64,000 bases of DNA from positions 650,219-714,218 of the forward strand of contig NZ_PYAX01000004.1 in NCBI RefSeq assembly GCF_003014735.1, written 5' to 3'. The stretch comes from Saccharothrix carnea. GTDB taxonomy: Bacteria > Actinomycetota > Actinomycetes > Mycobacteriales > Pseudonocardiaceae. The position numbers and the translations under genes were made by a program. The notes beneath the pieces were generated by a model that was given only the letters and a program-made list of their open reading frames with translations, made no database searches and was not told the DNA's origin. Within the stretch, counting starts at the first letter, position 1. The number at the start of each line of letters is the position of its first letter. Of this stretch, positions 39,046 to 48,479 are shown piece after piece.

Positions 39046-39390
39046 CCTGGGAATCTCCTTGGTGAGCGGACCCGCCCGCGCGTCGTCGGCGGCGCGCAGC
39101 CGACCACCGGACGACTGCTCGGGGTACCGCGGGCGGATGAGCGAACGCTGGCACACGTCACCTGAGAACGGGCTCAGACATGGGTTGACCGCAGCCCTGC
39201 GGCAGGCCTCTGACCTGCGCCGACGACCACCGGCTCAAGATCCGTCGAAGTCGGTGATCTTTATCACGGATGCACCTTCGGCACCATTACTCCTTTCGGG
39301 GGATTAACAGTGACGGTTCGTAACGGATCCCTCGCACGGGGGATGTGACCAGTACGGAAGTGTGACCGCCATCACCCCCGCGAGGTATCC
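39046..39390. promoter_or_regulatory. 345-bp divergent intergenic region with two CRP-type sites
   Basis: No gene is seen. Two exact matches to the CRP-family core GTGA-N6-TCAC are present: GTGATCTTTATCAC at 39254-39267 and GTGACCGCCATCAC at 39362-39375. The second ends 15 bp before the ATG at 39391. The first lies in the most AT-rich part of the region. A Crp/GlxR-like factor could control the DMFase-like gene and perhaps the RND gene. Confidence 0.6.
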
Positions 39391-42300
39391 ATGCCGCTCA
39401 ACGCCATCTCCACCGAGAACCAGAAACCGGGCAACCCGGCGAGCGAGTGGGACCTCGGTGGGGCCGCGTCGCCGACCATCGAGGGCTTCGCCACCAGGAT
39501 GAGCGTCAACCGGGGCACGACGGTGCAGTTCAAGATCAGGACGACGTCGTCGAACTACCGGATCGACGTGTACCGGCTCGGCTACTACGCGGGCCTGGGC
39601 GCCCGGAAGGTCGCGACCATCCAGCGCAACACCCCCTCGCCCCAGCCCGCGCCCGGCGGCGACCCGGCGATCGGCCTCTACGACGCGGGCAACTGGAGCG
39701 TGACCGCGTCGTGGGCGGTCCCGGCGGACGCGGTGTCCGGCGTGTACCTGGCCAAGCTCGTCCGCCAGGACGGCGTGGCGGGCGCGTCCCACATCCCGTT
39801 CGTGGTGCGCGCCGACGGCACCCAGCACGACCTGGTCTTCCAGACCTCGGACACGACCTGGCACGCCTACAACGGCTGGGGCGGGGCGAACCTGTACGGC
39901 GGCAACGCCACGGCCAGCCCGAACGGCCGCGCGTACAAGGTCAGCTACAACCGCCCCATCGGCACCCGCCACGGCGTCGGCCTGGCCGCCGGCCCGCAGG
40001 ACTACGTGATGAGCGCCGAGTACGCGGCGATCCGGTGGCTCGAGCGCAACGGCTACGACGTCACCTACCTCAGCGCGGTCGACGTCGGGCCGGGCAACGT
40101 GCCGTTGACGCAGTACAAGGCGTTCCTGTCCACCGGCCACGACGAGTACTGGTCGGGCGACCAGCACGCGCACGTCCAAGCGGCCCGGGACGCGGGCGTG
40201 CACCTGGTCTTCATGAGCGGCAACGAGGTGTACTGGAAGACCCGGTGGGAGCCCGACCTCAACGGGACCCCCGGCCGCACCCTGGTCTGCTACAAGGAGA
40301 CCTGGGCCGGTTCGAAGATCGACCCGAGCCCGGAGTGGACCGGCACCTGGCGCGACCCCTCGCTCACCCCGCCGGCGGACGGCGGTCGGCCGGAGAACTC
40401 CCTGACCGGCACGATCTTCCAGGTCGACTCCTACCGCTACGACGTCATCGAGGTGCCGCACCCGATGACGCGGCTGAGGTTCTGGCGCGACACCCAGGTC
40501 GCGCTGACCGCGCCCGGCGGCACGGCCGAGCTGGTGCCGGGGCTGCTCGGCTACGAGTGGGACGAGTCGCCGAACAACCGGTTCCGCCCGCCAGGCCTGG
40601 TCCGGTTGTCGTCCACCGCGCTGGACGTGCACGCCTACCTGGTCGACTACGGCCTCACCACCGCCGCCGCGCACGCCACGCACCACCTCACGCTCTACCG
40701 GGCGCCGAGCGGGGCGATCGTGTTCGGCGCGGGCACCGTCTTCTGGACGTTCGGGCTCGACGCCACGCACGACGAGACCAGCAACGGCACGTACCCGGCC
40801 GTCGTCGTGGACCGCGACGTGCAGCAGGCGATGGTGAACCTGTTCGCCGACATGACCGTGCAGCCGACCACGCCGCAGGCGGACCTGGTGGTGGCGACCG
40901 CGTCGACCGACGTCACGGCGCCGACCGCGGTCATCGCGGCGCCCGCGAACGGCGCGACCGTCGTGCAGCAGCAGAAGGTCGTGGTCAGCGGCACGGCGAG
41001 CGACGTCGGCGGCGTCGTCGCGGCGGTGGAGGTCTCCACCGATGGCGGCACGTCCTGGCGCGCGGCGCGGGGCACCGCGAACTGGTCGTTCGACTGGTGG
41101 CCCCACCTGCCGGGGCAGCACGCGATCCGGGTGCGGGCGGTGGACGACAGCCTCAACGTCCAGTCACCGGCCGCGAGCGTGGCGGTGACCGTGACGCCGT
41201 CCGCGTCGGTCCGGCTGTTCGACCCGAGCGACGTGCCGTTCACCCTGCGCACGGCCGAGCACGCCGCGCTGGAACTCGGCGTGCGGTTCTCGGTCAACAC
41301 GGCCGGTTCCGCGACCGGCGTCCGCTTCTACAAGAACCCGCACGTCACCGGCTCGCACGAGGCGCACCTGTGGAGCGGCGACGGCACGCTGCTCGCGTCG
41401 GCGGCGTTCAGCGGCGAGACCGCGAGCGGCTGGCAGCAGGCGAACTTCCCCGCGCCCGTCGCCCTGTCCCCCGGCGCCACCTACGTCGCGTCGTACCACA
41501 ACGTCGGTTTCTACTCCGCGGACTCGAACTACTTCACCAGCGCGCGCACCGGCGGCGCGGTGACGGCACCCGCCGGGGACAACGGCGTGTTCGCCTACGG
41601 CGCGTCGGGGACGTTCCCGGCGAACACGTTCCGCAGCACCAACTACTGGGTCGACGTGGTCTTCGCCCGCGCGGGCGGCGCGGGCAACCTGCCGCCGGTC
41701 GCCGGCAACGACGGCGGGTTCACCACCAACCAGGGCACCGCGATCGTGATCCCGGCCGCCGCGCTGCTGGCCAACGACACCGACCCCAACGGCTACCCGC
41801 TGTCGGTGACCGGCGCGGACAACCCCGTCAACGGCACGGTGACGTGGTCGGCGGCGTCGCAGGCGGTGACGTTCACGCCCAGTGCCGGCTTCTCAGGCCT
41901 GGCGACGTTCCGGTACACGATCACCAACGGCCGCAACGCCCCGGTGTCGGCGACCGTGTCGGTGTCGGTGCTGGCCGCGGCGGTCCGGCAGACGCTGTTC
42001 AAGCCGGCCGACACCCCGGCGATCGCGGGCTTCGACGACCCGCACCCGATCAACCTCGGCGTGAAGTTCCGCTGCTCCGCGCCGGGCGCGAAGGCCAAGG
42101 GCGTCCGGTTCTACAAGGCGCCGCAGAACAGCGGCACGCACGCGGCCCGCCTGTGGACCGCGAACGGGGTGCTGCTCGCGTCGGCGACGTTCAGCGGCGA
42201 GACCGCGAGCGGGTGGCAGGAGGCGACGTTCCCGGCACCGGTCGACCTCACCGCCGACACCACCTACGTCGCGTCGTACCACACCGCGGCCGGGAACTAC

Positions 42301-42966
42301 GCCGTGACCGGGAACTTCTTCGCCAACGCGGTCACCCGCGGCGCGCTCGTCGCGCCGTCCAGCGGCAGCTCCGGCGGGAACGGCGTGTTCGCCTACGGCC
42401 CGTCACCGGCGTTCCCGACCTCGTCGTTCAACGCCACGAACTACTGGGTGGACGTGGTGGTCGACGCGCCCTCCCCGCTGCTGCGGAGCCTGTTCGAGGC
42501 AGGCGACGCGCCCGCGGTCGTGACGGTGGCCGATTCGGGGCCGGTGCAGCTGGGCACGAAGTTCCGCACGTCGGCGACGGACGCGACGGCGGTCGGCCTC
42601 CGGTTCTACAAGGGACCGCAGAACACCGGCACCCACACGGGACACCTGTGGACGGCGAGCGGGGTGCTGCTCGCGTCGGCGACGTTCAGCGGCGAGACGG
42701 CGAGCGGGTGGCAGCAGGTCGTGTTCGGCACGCCCGTGCCGCTGACCGCCGACACCACCTACGTCGCGTCGTACCACACGAACGCGCCGTACTCGGCCAC
42801 CGGGAACTTCTTCGGCACCGACCACGTGAAGGGCACGTTGACCGGCCTGTCGAGCGCGGGCAGCGGTGGCAACGGGGTCTTCACGTACGGGCCGGCGGGC
42901 AGCTTCCCCAGCTCCAGCTTCAACGCCACCAACTACTGGGTGGACGTGGTGGTGCGGTCGAGCTGA
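39391..42966 (+). CDS. N,N-dimethylformamidase-like protein with Ig-like and three DUF4082 repeats
   Basis: 1191 aa from an ATG with GAGG upstream. In-frame sequence upstream reaches a stop, and no signal peptide is seen, which is odd for this domain mix. Residues 5-490 are the DMFA large-subunit-like domain (ENQKPGNPASEWDLGG, YRIDVYRLGYYAGLGARKVA, LSTGHDEYWSGDQHAHV, YKETWAGSKIDPSPEWTGTWRD). An Ig-like domain follows (APTAVIAAPANGATVV), then DUF4082 units at about 610-765, 870-1025 and 1035-1190, each with GVRFYK and SGETASGWQ phrases. A tandem-95/cadherin-like domain (PPVAGNDGGFTTNQGTAIVI) sits between units 1 and 2. Probably a surface or wall protein; amidase activity unproven. Confidence 0.75.
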   Translation: MPLNAISTENQKPGNPASEWDLGGAASPTIEGFATRMSVNRGTTVQFKIRTTSSNYRIDVYRLGYYAGLGARKVATIQRNTPSPQPAPGGDPAIGLYDAGNWSVTASWAVPADAVSGVYLAKLVRQDGVAGASHIPFVVRADGTQHDLVFQTSDTTWHAYNGWGGANLYGGNATASPNGRAYKVSYNRPIGTRHGVGLAAGPQDYVMSAEYAAIRWLERNGYDVTYLSAVDVGPGNVPLTQYKAFLSTGHDEYWSGDQHAHVQAARDAGVHLVFMSGNEVYWKTRWEPDLNGTPGRTLVCYKETWAGSKIDPSPEWTGTWRDPSLTPPADGGRPENSLTGTIFQVDSYRYDVIEVPHPMTRLRFWRDTQVALTAPGGTAELVPGLLGYEWDESPNNRFRPPGLVRLSSTALDVHAYLVDYGLTTAAAHATHHLTLYRAPSGAIVFGAGTVFWTFGLDATHDETSNGTYPAVVVDRDVQQAMVNLFADMTVQPTTPQADLVVATASTDVTAPTAVIAAPANGATVVQQQKVVVSGTASDVGGVVAAVEVSTDGGTSWRAARGTANWSFDWWPHLPGQHAIRVRAVDDSLNVQSPAASVAVTVTPSASVRLFDPSDVPFTLRTAEHAALELGVRFSVNTAGSATGVRFYKNPHVTGSHEAHLWSGDGTLLASAAFSGETASGWQQANFPAPVALSPGATYVASYHNVGFYSADSNYFTSARTGGAVTAPAGDNGVFAYGASGTFPANTFRSTNYWVDVVFARAGGAGNLPPVAGNDGGFTTNQGTAIVIPAAALLANDTDPNGYPLSVTGADNPVNGTVTWSAASQAVTFTPSAGFSGLATFRYTITNGRNAPVSATVSVSVLAAAVRQTLFKPADTPAIAGFDDPHPINLGVKFRCSAPGAKAKGVRFYKAPQNSGTHAARLWTANGVLLASATFSGETASGWQEATFPAPVDLTADTTYVASYHTAAGNYAVTGNFFANAVTRGALVAPSSGSSGGNGVFAYGPSPAFPTSSFNATNYWVDVVVDAPSPLLRSLFEAGDAPAVVTVADSGPVQLGTKFRTSATDATAVGLRFYKGPQNTGTHTGHLWTASGVLLASATFSGETASGWQQVVFGTPVPLTADTTYVASYHTNAPYSATGNFFGTDHVKGTLTGLSSAGSGGNGVFTYGPAGSFPSSSFNATNYWVDVVVRSS

Positions 42967-43376
42967 CCGCGGCCGGTGTGGCGCAGCCAGAGCAGGCCGA
43001 GTGCCGGGAGGACGAGCGGGATGAACAGGTAGCCGCCGCCGAAGTCCGACCACACCGTGGCGTCCGGGAACGCGTCGGCGAAGACGAGGCTCGCGGCGCC
43101 GACGACCAGGACGCCGGTCAGCTCGACCGCGCAGGCGAGGTAGGCGATGCGTCGTGACACCACGCCGGCGAGGGCGGCGGTGGCGACGACGTAGACAGCC
43201 GCGGCGAACGCCGACAGGGTGTAGGCCAGTGGTGCCTGCTCGAACCGGGTGGCGATCTGGACGGCGGAGCGGGCGGTGGCGGCGAGGGCGAAGATCCCGT
43301 AGACCGCGATCAGCATCCGGCCGGGGCCGGAGCGGGTCGTGACCTTGAGTTGGTCGTGGCGCTGCCGGTCACCCAT
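42933..43376 (-). CDS. four-helix integral membrane protein
   Basis: 147 aa with four hydrophobic segments (GRMLIAVYGIFALAATARSAV; LAYTLSAFAAAVYVVATAALAGVV; IAYLACAVELTGVLVVGAASLVF; GYLFIPLVLPALGLLWL). It belongs to a kind of small membrane protein common in actinobacteria with no known function. Its start overlaps the stop of the upstream membrane protein gene by eight bases, so the two form an operon. The 3' end overlaps the DUF4082 gene by 34 bp. Confidence 0.7.
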   Translation of the reverse strand: MGDRQRHDQLKVTTRSGPGRMLIAVYGIFALAATARSAVQIATRFEQAPLAYTLSAFAAAVYVVATAALAGVVSRRIAYLACAVELTGVLVVGAASLVFADAFPDATVWSDFGGGYLFIPLVLPALGLLWLRHTGRGQLDRTTTSTQ

Positions 43377-43755
43377 GGGTCGTTTCCCAGAGCTGGTTGA
43401 GGCGCAGGATCATCGCCGGGACGCTCAGGCAGGTGACGGCCAGTACCCCGGCGCCCCATCGCGACCGGTCGCCCAGTGCCCAGTAGGCCCCGATCGGGAG
43501 CACCAGGGTGACGGAGATCAGGTAACCGAAGAAGGTCGGCGTGTCCAGGCTGCCGCGGTCGGCGCTCAGCACGTTCACCGTGACCAGGACCGCTTGGATG
43601 AGCAGGCCGGTTTCGAGGAGCACGACGACGGCGGCGAGGCCCAGGGTCGGTTTGGTGGCGAGCGTGATCGGGCGGTCGGTGATGACCAGCACCAGCGACC
43701 ACAGGGCCGCCACGAGCGCGACGACCGTCAGGGCGGTCGCGAGGACTTGGATCAT
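43369..43755 (-). CDS. integral membrane protein, partner of the downstream four-helix protein
   Basis: The ATG at 43755 gives 128 aa with four membrane segments (VLATALTVVALVAALWSLVLVI, LGLAAVVVLLETGLLIQAVLV, FFGYLISVTLVLPIGAYWAL, AGVLAVTCLSVPAMILRL). It ends LNQLWETTHG. It is translationally coupled to the gene at 42933-43376, and the two probably form a complex. Function unknown. Confidence 0.7.
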   Translation of the reverse strand: MIQVLATALTVVALVAALWSLVLVITDRPITLATKPTLGLAAVVVLLETGLLIQAVLVTVNVLSADRGSLDTPTFFGYLISVTLVLPIGAYWALGDRSRWGAGVLAVTCLSVPAMILRLNQLWETTHG

Positions 43756-43819
43756 GAGGGCTTTCCGGGGGTCGTGGTCGGTTCTTCGGGCGGTTCTTCG
43801 GGGGTCGGGGGCTGGGTCC

Positions 43820-43953
43820 GGCTCGATTTGACATGGGACCCTTGCGGGCACTCCAGGCAGGCCAAACCCGGCAGGCCCGGCGGGGAAGAGCGTCCCGCCA
43901 GGCCTGCCGGCTTCGACCAGCCTAAAGCACCCGAACCCATGTCAAATCGAGCC
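43820..43953. mobile_element. 134-bp element with 18-bp perfect inverted ends (MITE-like) and internal hairpin
   Basis: GGCTCGATTTGACATGGG (43820-43837) and CCCATGTCAAATCGAGCC (43936-43953) are exact inverted repeats. Inside is a 17-bp stem with one mismatch, CCGGCAGGCCCGGCGGG (43868-43884) against CCCGCCAGGCCTGCCGG (43894-43910). No coding sequence fits, and I see no clear target duplication. It lies between a membrane protein operon and two gene relics. It may be a small non-autonomous element or a bidirectional terminator. Confidence 0.65.
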
Positions 43954-44074
43954 TCGGTGGGTGGGCGGCGGGTCCGTTGCGGGCCCGAGGATCGGCAAGC
44001 CTCGTAGGGTGCCAGCGGGGTCCGATGTGGCACGTGAGTTGCCCGCCTTCGCTGGGCGGCTGCGGGTCCGTTGT

Positions 44075-44173
44075 GGCCTGCCGGTTGGCGAACCGGCGGT
44101 GCACGGTGGTGCGCGCGACGCCCGCGGCCTCGGCGATCTGCTCCGTGGACGCGCCGGGGTTGACCGACAGCAC
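44075..44173 (-). pseudogene. TetR-family helix-turn-helix fragment
   Basis: The minus strand encodes VLSVNPGASTEQIAEAAGVA then RTTVHRRFANRQA, a clear TetR recognition-helix region. The N-terminal extension and the whole ligand domain are missing; after RQA the sequence no longer resembles TetR proteins. It is a remnant of a regulator gene that faced the SDR remnant at 44179. Confidence 0.75.
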
Positions 44174-44178
44174 CCCTC

Positions 44179-44334
44179 GTGCGCGCGGGCCTGGACGCCC
44201 TGGACCGCGACCGCGCCTACCTCGCGCCGGGCCTGCGCAACGCGCTCAACGCCCACCTCGTCCCGCGCCGACCGCGCCGACTGGTGGCCGCGATCGCCGA
44301 ACGCGTCACCCGGTCGGTGCTCCGGCAGGACTAG
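44179..44334 (+). pseudogene. C-terminal fragment of a short-chain dehydrogenase
   Basis: The frame ending TAG at 44332-44334 encodes 51 residues, with LDALDRDRAYLAPGLRN and LVPRRPRRLVAAIAERVTRS. This is the C-terminal tail typical of DltE/SadH-like SDRs. The nucleotide-binding and catalytic parts are absent. It abuts the TetR fragment head to head, so a deletion removed both 5' ends and the promoter region. Confidence 0.65.
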
Positions 44335-46838
44335 TTGACCGGATCGCCCGACAGGGTGAGGCCGCCGAGCACGACGGTGGTGCGGGGTGTCGCGACGGCG
44401 TCCGCCACCCGCGCCACGACCTCGTCGAACACCGGGTCGTCGTAGTAGTCGCCGTGCCCGCGCAACGGCGAGGCGACCATGTCCGGATCGGGGTCGAGGA
44501 ACTCCGGGTCGCGCAGCCGCACGTCGTTCCCGCAGCGCACGCCCCACAGCTTCGGGTCGGCGAACACCTGCTCCTCCGCCGTCTCCGGCCACACCTGCAC
44601 CGGACCGCCCAGCGGGTCGGTGAGCCGGTGCACGTTCCACCACCGGTCGCCGAGCTCCTCGTGCAGGCTCGCCAGCCGGGCGTGGCCGAGGTAGTGCGGG
44701 AACAGCCGCGAGTACGCCCACTGCAACTGCGAGCCGTAGGTGACCAGGCCGACCCGGCGCAGCGCGGCGACCGCGTCCGCCTGCCTGATGTACCGCTCGC
44801 CATCGGCCGGGTCGGGCCGTTCGCTCTCCCGGCGCAGCAACGACAGCGCGGCGAAGCACACCACGCTGCCCTGGCTGTGCCCGGACAGCACGACCGCGCC
44901 CACGTCGTGGTGCCGGGCCAGCCGGACCGCGCGGGAGGTCAGCTCGATGGTGGCGCGACCGCCGTAGGGCGGCGGGCAGATCGGGTGCGCCAGCCGGGGC
45001 CAGAACGCCACCAGGTCCCACACGATCCCGACCGCCGTGCGCATCCTCGGGTTCTGCCACGTCCGCACACCCAACAACAACAAGACCAGCACGAGACCGG
45101 ACACCACCAGGCTGCCCAACGCTCCCAGCTCCTGCGCCGGACGGGTCGACAGCCAGTCGGCCAGTCCCGGCGGCGGCGCGGCCCGCCAGTCCGGGTGCAC
45201 GAGTCGGGCCAGCGCGAGCCCGCCGCCCGCCGCCACGAAAACCCCGCCCATCAGCGCGATCGCGCCGAGCAGCCAGTGGTAGCGGTACTTCGCCGCCGCC
45301 AGCCGCTGGTTGAACGCCACCTTGCCGATCCCCGGCCGATCGGGACGTCCCGGGTAGTCGGCCACGACGCCGTCCCGGACCGCCACCCCGATCGCGTGGC
45401 GCACGCAAGACACCATGCCGATCGCGTACAGCAGACCGGAGACGATCGCCGCCGCCCAGAACGCCCAGCCCGGCATGGACGTCCACCGCAACACCACCGC
45501 CACCGCCGCGGCCACCGACCCGGCCGCGAACACCAGCGCGCTCGACACCTGCCGCACCATGGCCGCCACGATCGGCGCCACCAAAAGCGGGAACGCGAGC
45601 GCCAACACACCCCACAACCCCGCGCCGACCAGGTAACTCGTGCTCAGCACCAACCCCGGACGACCGGCCTCGGGCACCGGGTCGCCCACCCACTCCACCA
45701 CCCGGTACGCCAACCCGCCGCTGAACCCGACCGCCAACGTGGTGGCCACGGCCGCGATCACCACCGCCGCGTAGCCGTGCCACAGGGGCCGGAACCGCTT
45801 GTCCACCACCATCAACTCGACACCACGCGCCGAATACCGCATCCGCACGCACGCCCCGAGCAGCACGACCAGCAACAGCATCGCCAGCGCCGCCAGGATG
45901 TTGGTGACCGCCTCGAACCCGGCCAGCGGCGTCACCGACCCGGCCGCGGACGTCGGCACCCGCCACAGCAACGCCGTCGCCAACCCCGCCGCGAGCAGCA
46001 GGTACGCCACCGACGCCCACTTGAGCGCCCGCGAGTTCACCTCGCGTCGGTCCGGCGACATCACCACGCACCCGACCGCCCACGCCAGCACCACCACGCC
46101 CAACCCCACCACCGTCCACGACAGCACGTCAGACGGCCGATCCGGCTGCGCCGTCCGCAACGCCCCCGCGTACAGCACCCCCACCACCACGCACGCCGCC
46201 GCCACGTGCGCGTCACGCAACACGGGCGTGCGCGGCGACGTGTGCCAGAACGCGTAGTCGCCCAGGCTGCCCGTCCGCGTCTCCCACGCGTGGTGCGTGC
46301 CCTTGGGCTCGTACAGGAACGTCTGCCTGCCGAACCACCACAGCACGGTGATCACCAGCCCCGGCGGCACCAGGCCGACCAGCAGCATCGCCCCGAACGG
46401 CCACCCGTCGAAGAACGCCAGGTTCTCCTCCCGGCACGCCACCGTGCCCGCGCACTGCCGCACCAGCAGCTCCAGCGACACGTACGCCGTCGCCGCGACC
46501 AGCATGCACGTGAGCACCAGCCCGAGCAGCCGCAGCACCGCCTCCGCGAACCGCCCCGCACCCAGCAACGCGTACCGGGCCAGGTTCAGGATCGCGAACG
46601 GGATGAGCACCAACCACAGCGCCCGACTCGCCCCGCCGGACGTGAACCGCCCCCAGTGGAACGCCTCGACCGTCCGCGTCCGCCCGCTGGACAGCGCCCG
46701 CGCCGGCTTGCCCGCCCGCAGGAACCGGGCGACGTCGTCCCCGGCCACGGGGGTGGGGAACGGGTCACCGAGCATCGCTTCCGGCGGGGTGCCGGACACC
46801 CCGTGCACCCGCAGTTCGACAACGTCCTCGGGACGCAT
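44335..46838 (-). CDS. large multi-pass membrane protein with a serine-hydrolase domain
   Basis: ATG at 46838 (GGTGGAG four bases upstream) or GTG at 46889. About 835 aa. It starts MRPEDVVELRVHGVSGTPPEAML, a phrase conserved in actinobacterial membrane hydrolases. About ten membrane segments follow from residue 75 to 600. The C-terminal cytoplasmic part (about 600-835) has an alpha/beta-hydrolase-like nucleophile elbow VVLSGHSQGSVVCFAAL and a late catalytic His candidate in RGHGDYYDD. The N-terminal HGVSG may form the oxyanion strand of the same hydrolase fold, split by the membrane region. Lipase or esterase activity is likely; substrate unknown. Confidence 0.7.
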
Positions 46839-47053
46839 GCGCTCCACCTGCCGTCGGTAGCCGTGCGTGTTACCTACCGGATCGCCCACGCGGGGTAGGC
46901 CGTTTCAGTGCGGGTGACACCCCATCGGGGGATCAGGGATTCGTGGGGCGGGCTCCGAGTAGCGATGAAGGCTGGTGAGAACATCGTCGGCGACGCCCGG
47001 TCGCCGATCGCGGTCGGGCGCGTCCACGGCCCCGACCCGAAAGGCTGCCCACC

Positions 47054-48469
47054 GTGACCAAACCCGCCCGTCGAGACCCGAGCAAGCTGGTGGACGCCTC
47101 CGGGTTCCGCGAGTTCGTCCAGCACGGCTGGGGTCCGGCCGACCGCGCCGCCCGCGTCACGCCCGGCGCCGCGCAGGCCGCTGCCGCGCACCGCGACCGG
47201 CTCAGCCGTGCCCTGCCCGGCGCGCGCATCGCGGTGGCCGCCGGCTGGGCGCCGGTGCGGTCCAACGACACCGACTACGGCTTCCGGCCCGACAGCGACT
47301 TCTCCTGGTTGACGGGCTGCGCGGCGGAGGGCGCGGTGCTGGTGATGCAGCCCGTCGCCGGTGGTCACGAGGCGGAGCTGTTCCTGCGCCCGCCCGCCGG
47401 GCCCGACGAGCCGGACTTCTTCGCCAACGCGCGTGACGGTGAGCTGTGGGTCGGCCCGGTACCCGGCCTGGCCGAGTGGGGCGAGGCGCTGGGCCTGCGC
47501 TGCCGCCCGCTGCACGAGCTGCCGTCCGCGCTGCGCGGCAGGCTGCCCGCCGTGCACGCGACCTACGGCGTGGACCCGCTGCTGGACGCGTCGACCGGCG
47601 CGGACCACACCGCCGAGCTGCGCACCGTGCTGGCCGAGCTGCGCCGGATCAAGGACGACTGGGAGATCGGCCAGCTCCAGGCCGCCGTGGACGCCACGAT
47701 CCTCGGGTTCGCCGACGTCGCCGCCGAGCTGCAGGCCGCGGTGAAGGGTGGTGGCGAGCGGTGGTTGCAGGGCACGTTCGACCGGCGCGCACGCACCGCC
47801 GGCAACGGTCCGGGCTACGCCTCGATCGTGGCCGCCGGGCCGCACGCGCCGGTGCTGCACTGGGTGCGCAACGACGGCCCGGTGCCCGAGGACGCCGTGC
47901 TGCTGCTGGACGCGGGCGTGGAGCTGGAGACCCTCTACACGGCCGACATCACCCGCACGCTGCCGGTGTCCGGGACGTACAGCCCGGCGCAGCGGCAGGT
48001 GCACGAGCTGGTCGAGCGGGCGTCGGTGGCGGCGTTGGCCGTGGTCAGGCCCGGTGCGGCGTACCGGGACTTCCACCAGGAGGCCATGCGGGTGCTCGCC
48101 GAGGGCCTGCACGACTGGGGCCTGCTGCCGGTGTCGGTGGCCCGGTCGCTGGACCCGGACGGCCAGCACCACCGCCGCTACATCACCTGCGGCGTGGGGC
48201 ACTTCCTCGGGCTGGACGTGCACGACTGCGCCAACTCCCGCGCCACCGCCTACCACGAGGGCGAGCTGGAGGCCGGCATGACGCTGGCCGTCGAACCGGG
48301 CCTGTACTTCCACCCGAACGACGAGACCGTGCCGCCGGAGCTGCGGGGCATCGGCGTGCGGCTGGAGGAGAACGTCGTGGTCACCGCCGACGGCAACCGC
48401 GTGCTGTCCTCGGCGCTGCCGCACGACGTGGCCGGGCTGGAGGCGTGGGTCGCGGCGGCGGGCCGGTAG
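47054..48469 (+). CDS. pepP: Xaa-Pro aminopeptidase (M24B, aminopeptidase P)
   Basis: A GTG start gives 471 aa. The N-terminal creatinase-like domain includes RSNDTDYGFRPDSDFSWLTG. The pita-bread catalytic domain has all metal ligands: Asp and Asp in LLLDAGVELETLYTADITRTLPV, His in CGVGHFLGLDVHD, Glu in AVEPGLYFHP and Glu in GVRLEENVVVT. It removes N-terminal residues preceding proline in the cytoplasm. It is divergent from the membrane hydrolase gene and convergent with the CNNM gene (10 bp between stops). Confidence 0.93.
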   Translation: MTKPARRDPSKLVDASGFREFVQHGWGPADRAARVTPGAAQAAAAHRDRLSRALPGARIAVAAGWAPVRSNDTDYGFRPDSDFSWLTGCAAEGAVLVMQPVAGGHEAELFLRPPAGPDEPDFFANARDGELWVGPVPGLAEWGEALGLRCRPLHELPSALRGRLPAVHATYGVDPLLDASTGADHTAELRTVLAELRRIKDDWEIGQLQAAVDATILGFADVAAELQAAVKGGGERWLQGTFDRRARTAGNGPGYASIVAAGPHAPVLHWVRNDGPVPEDAVLLLDAGVELETLYTADITRTLPVSGTYSPAQRQVHELVERASVAALAVVRPGAAYRDFHQEAMRVLAEGLHDWGLLPVSVARSLDPDGQHHRRYITCGVGHFLGLDVHDCANSRATAYHEGELEAGMTLAVEPGLYFHPNDETVPPELRGIGVRLEENVVVTADGNRVLSSALPHDVAGLEAWVAAAGR

Positions 48470-48479
48470 TCGCCGGAGG

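Noticed and set aside
35845..39165. Very long open frame on the + strand opposite the RND gene
   Set aside because: Its translation is His/Arg/Gln/Gly-rich without domains, while the minus frame gives a complete RND permease with membrane segments and the TM4 Asp pair.
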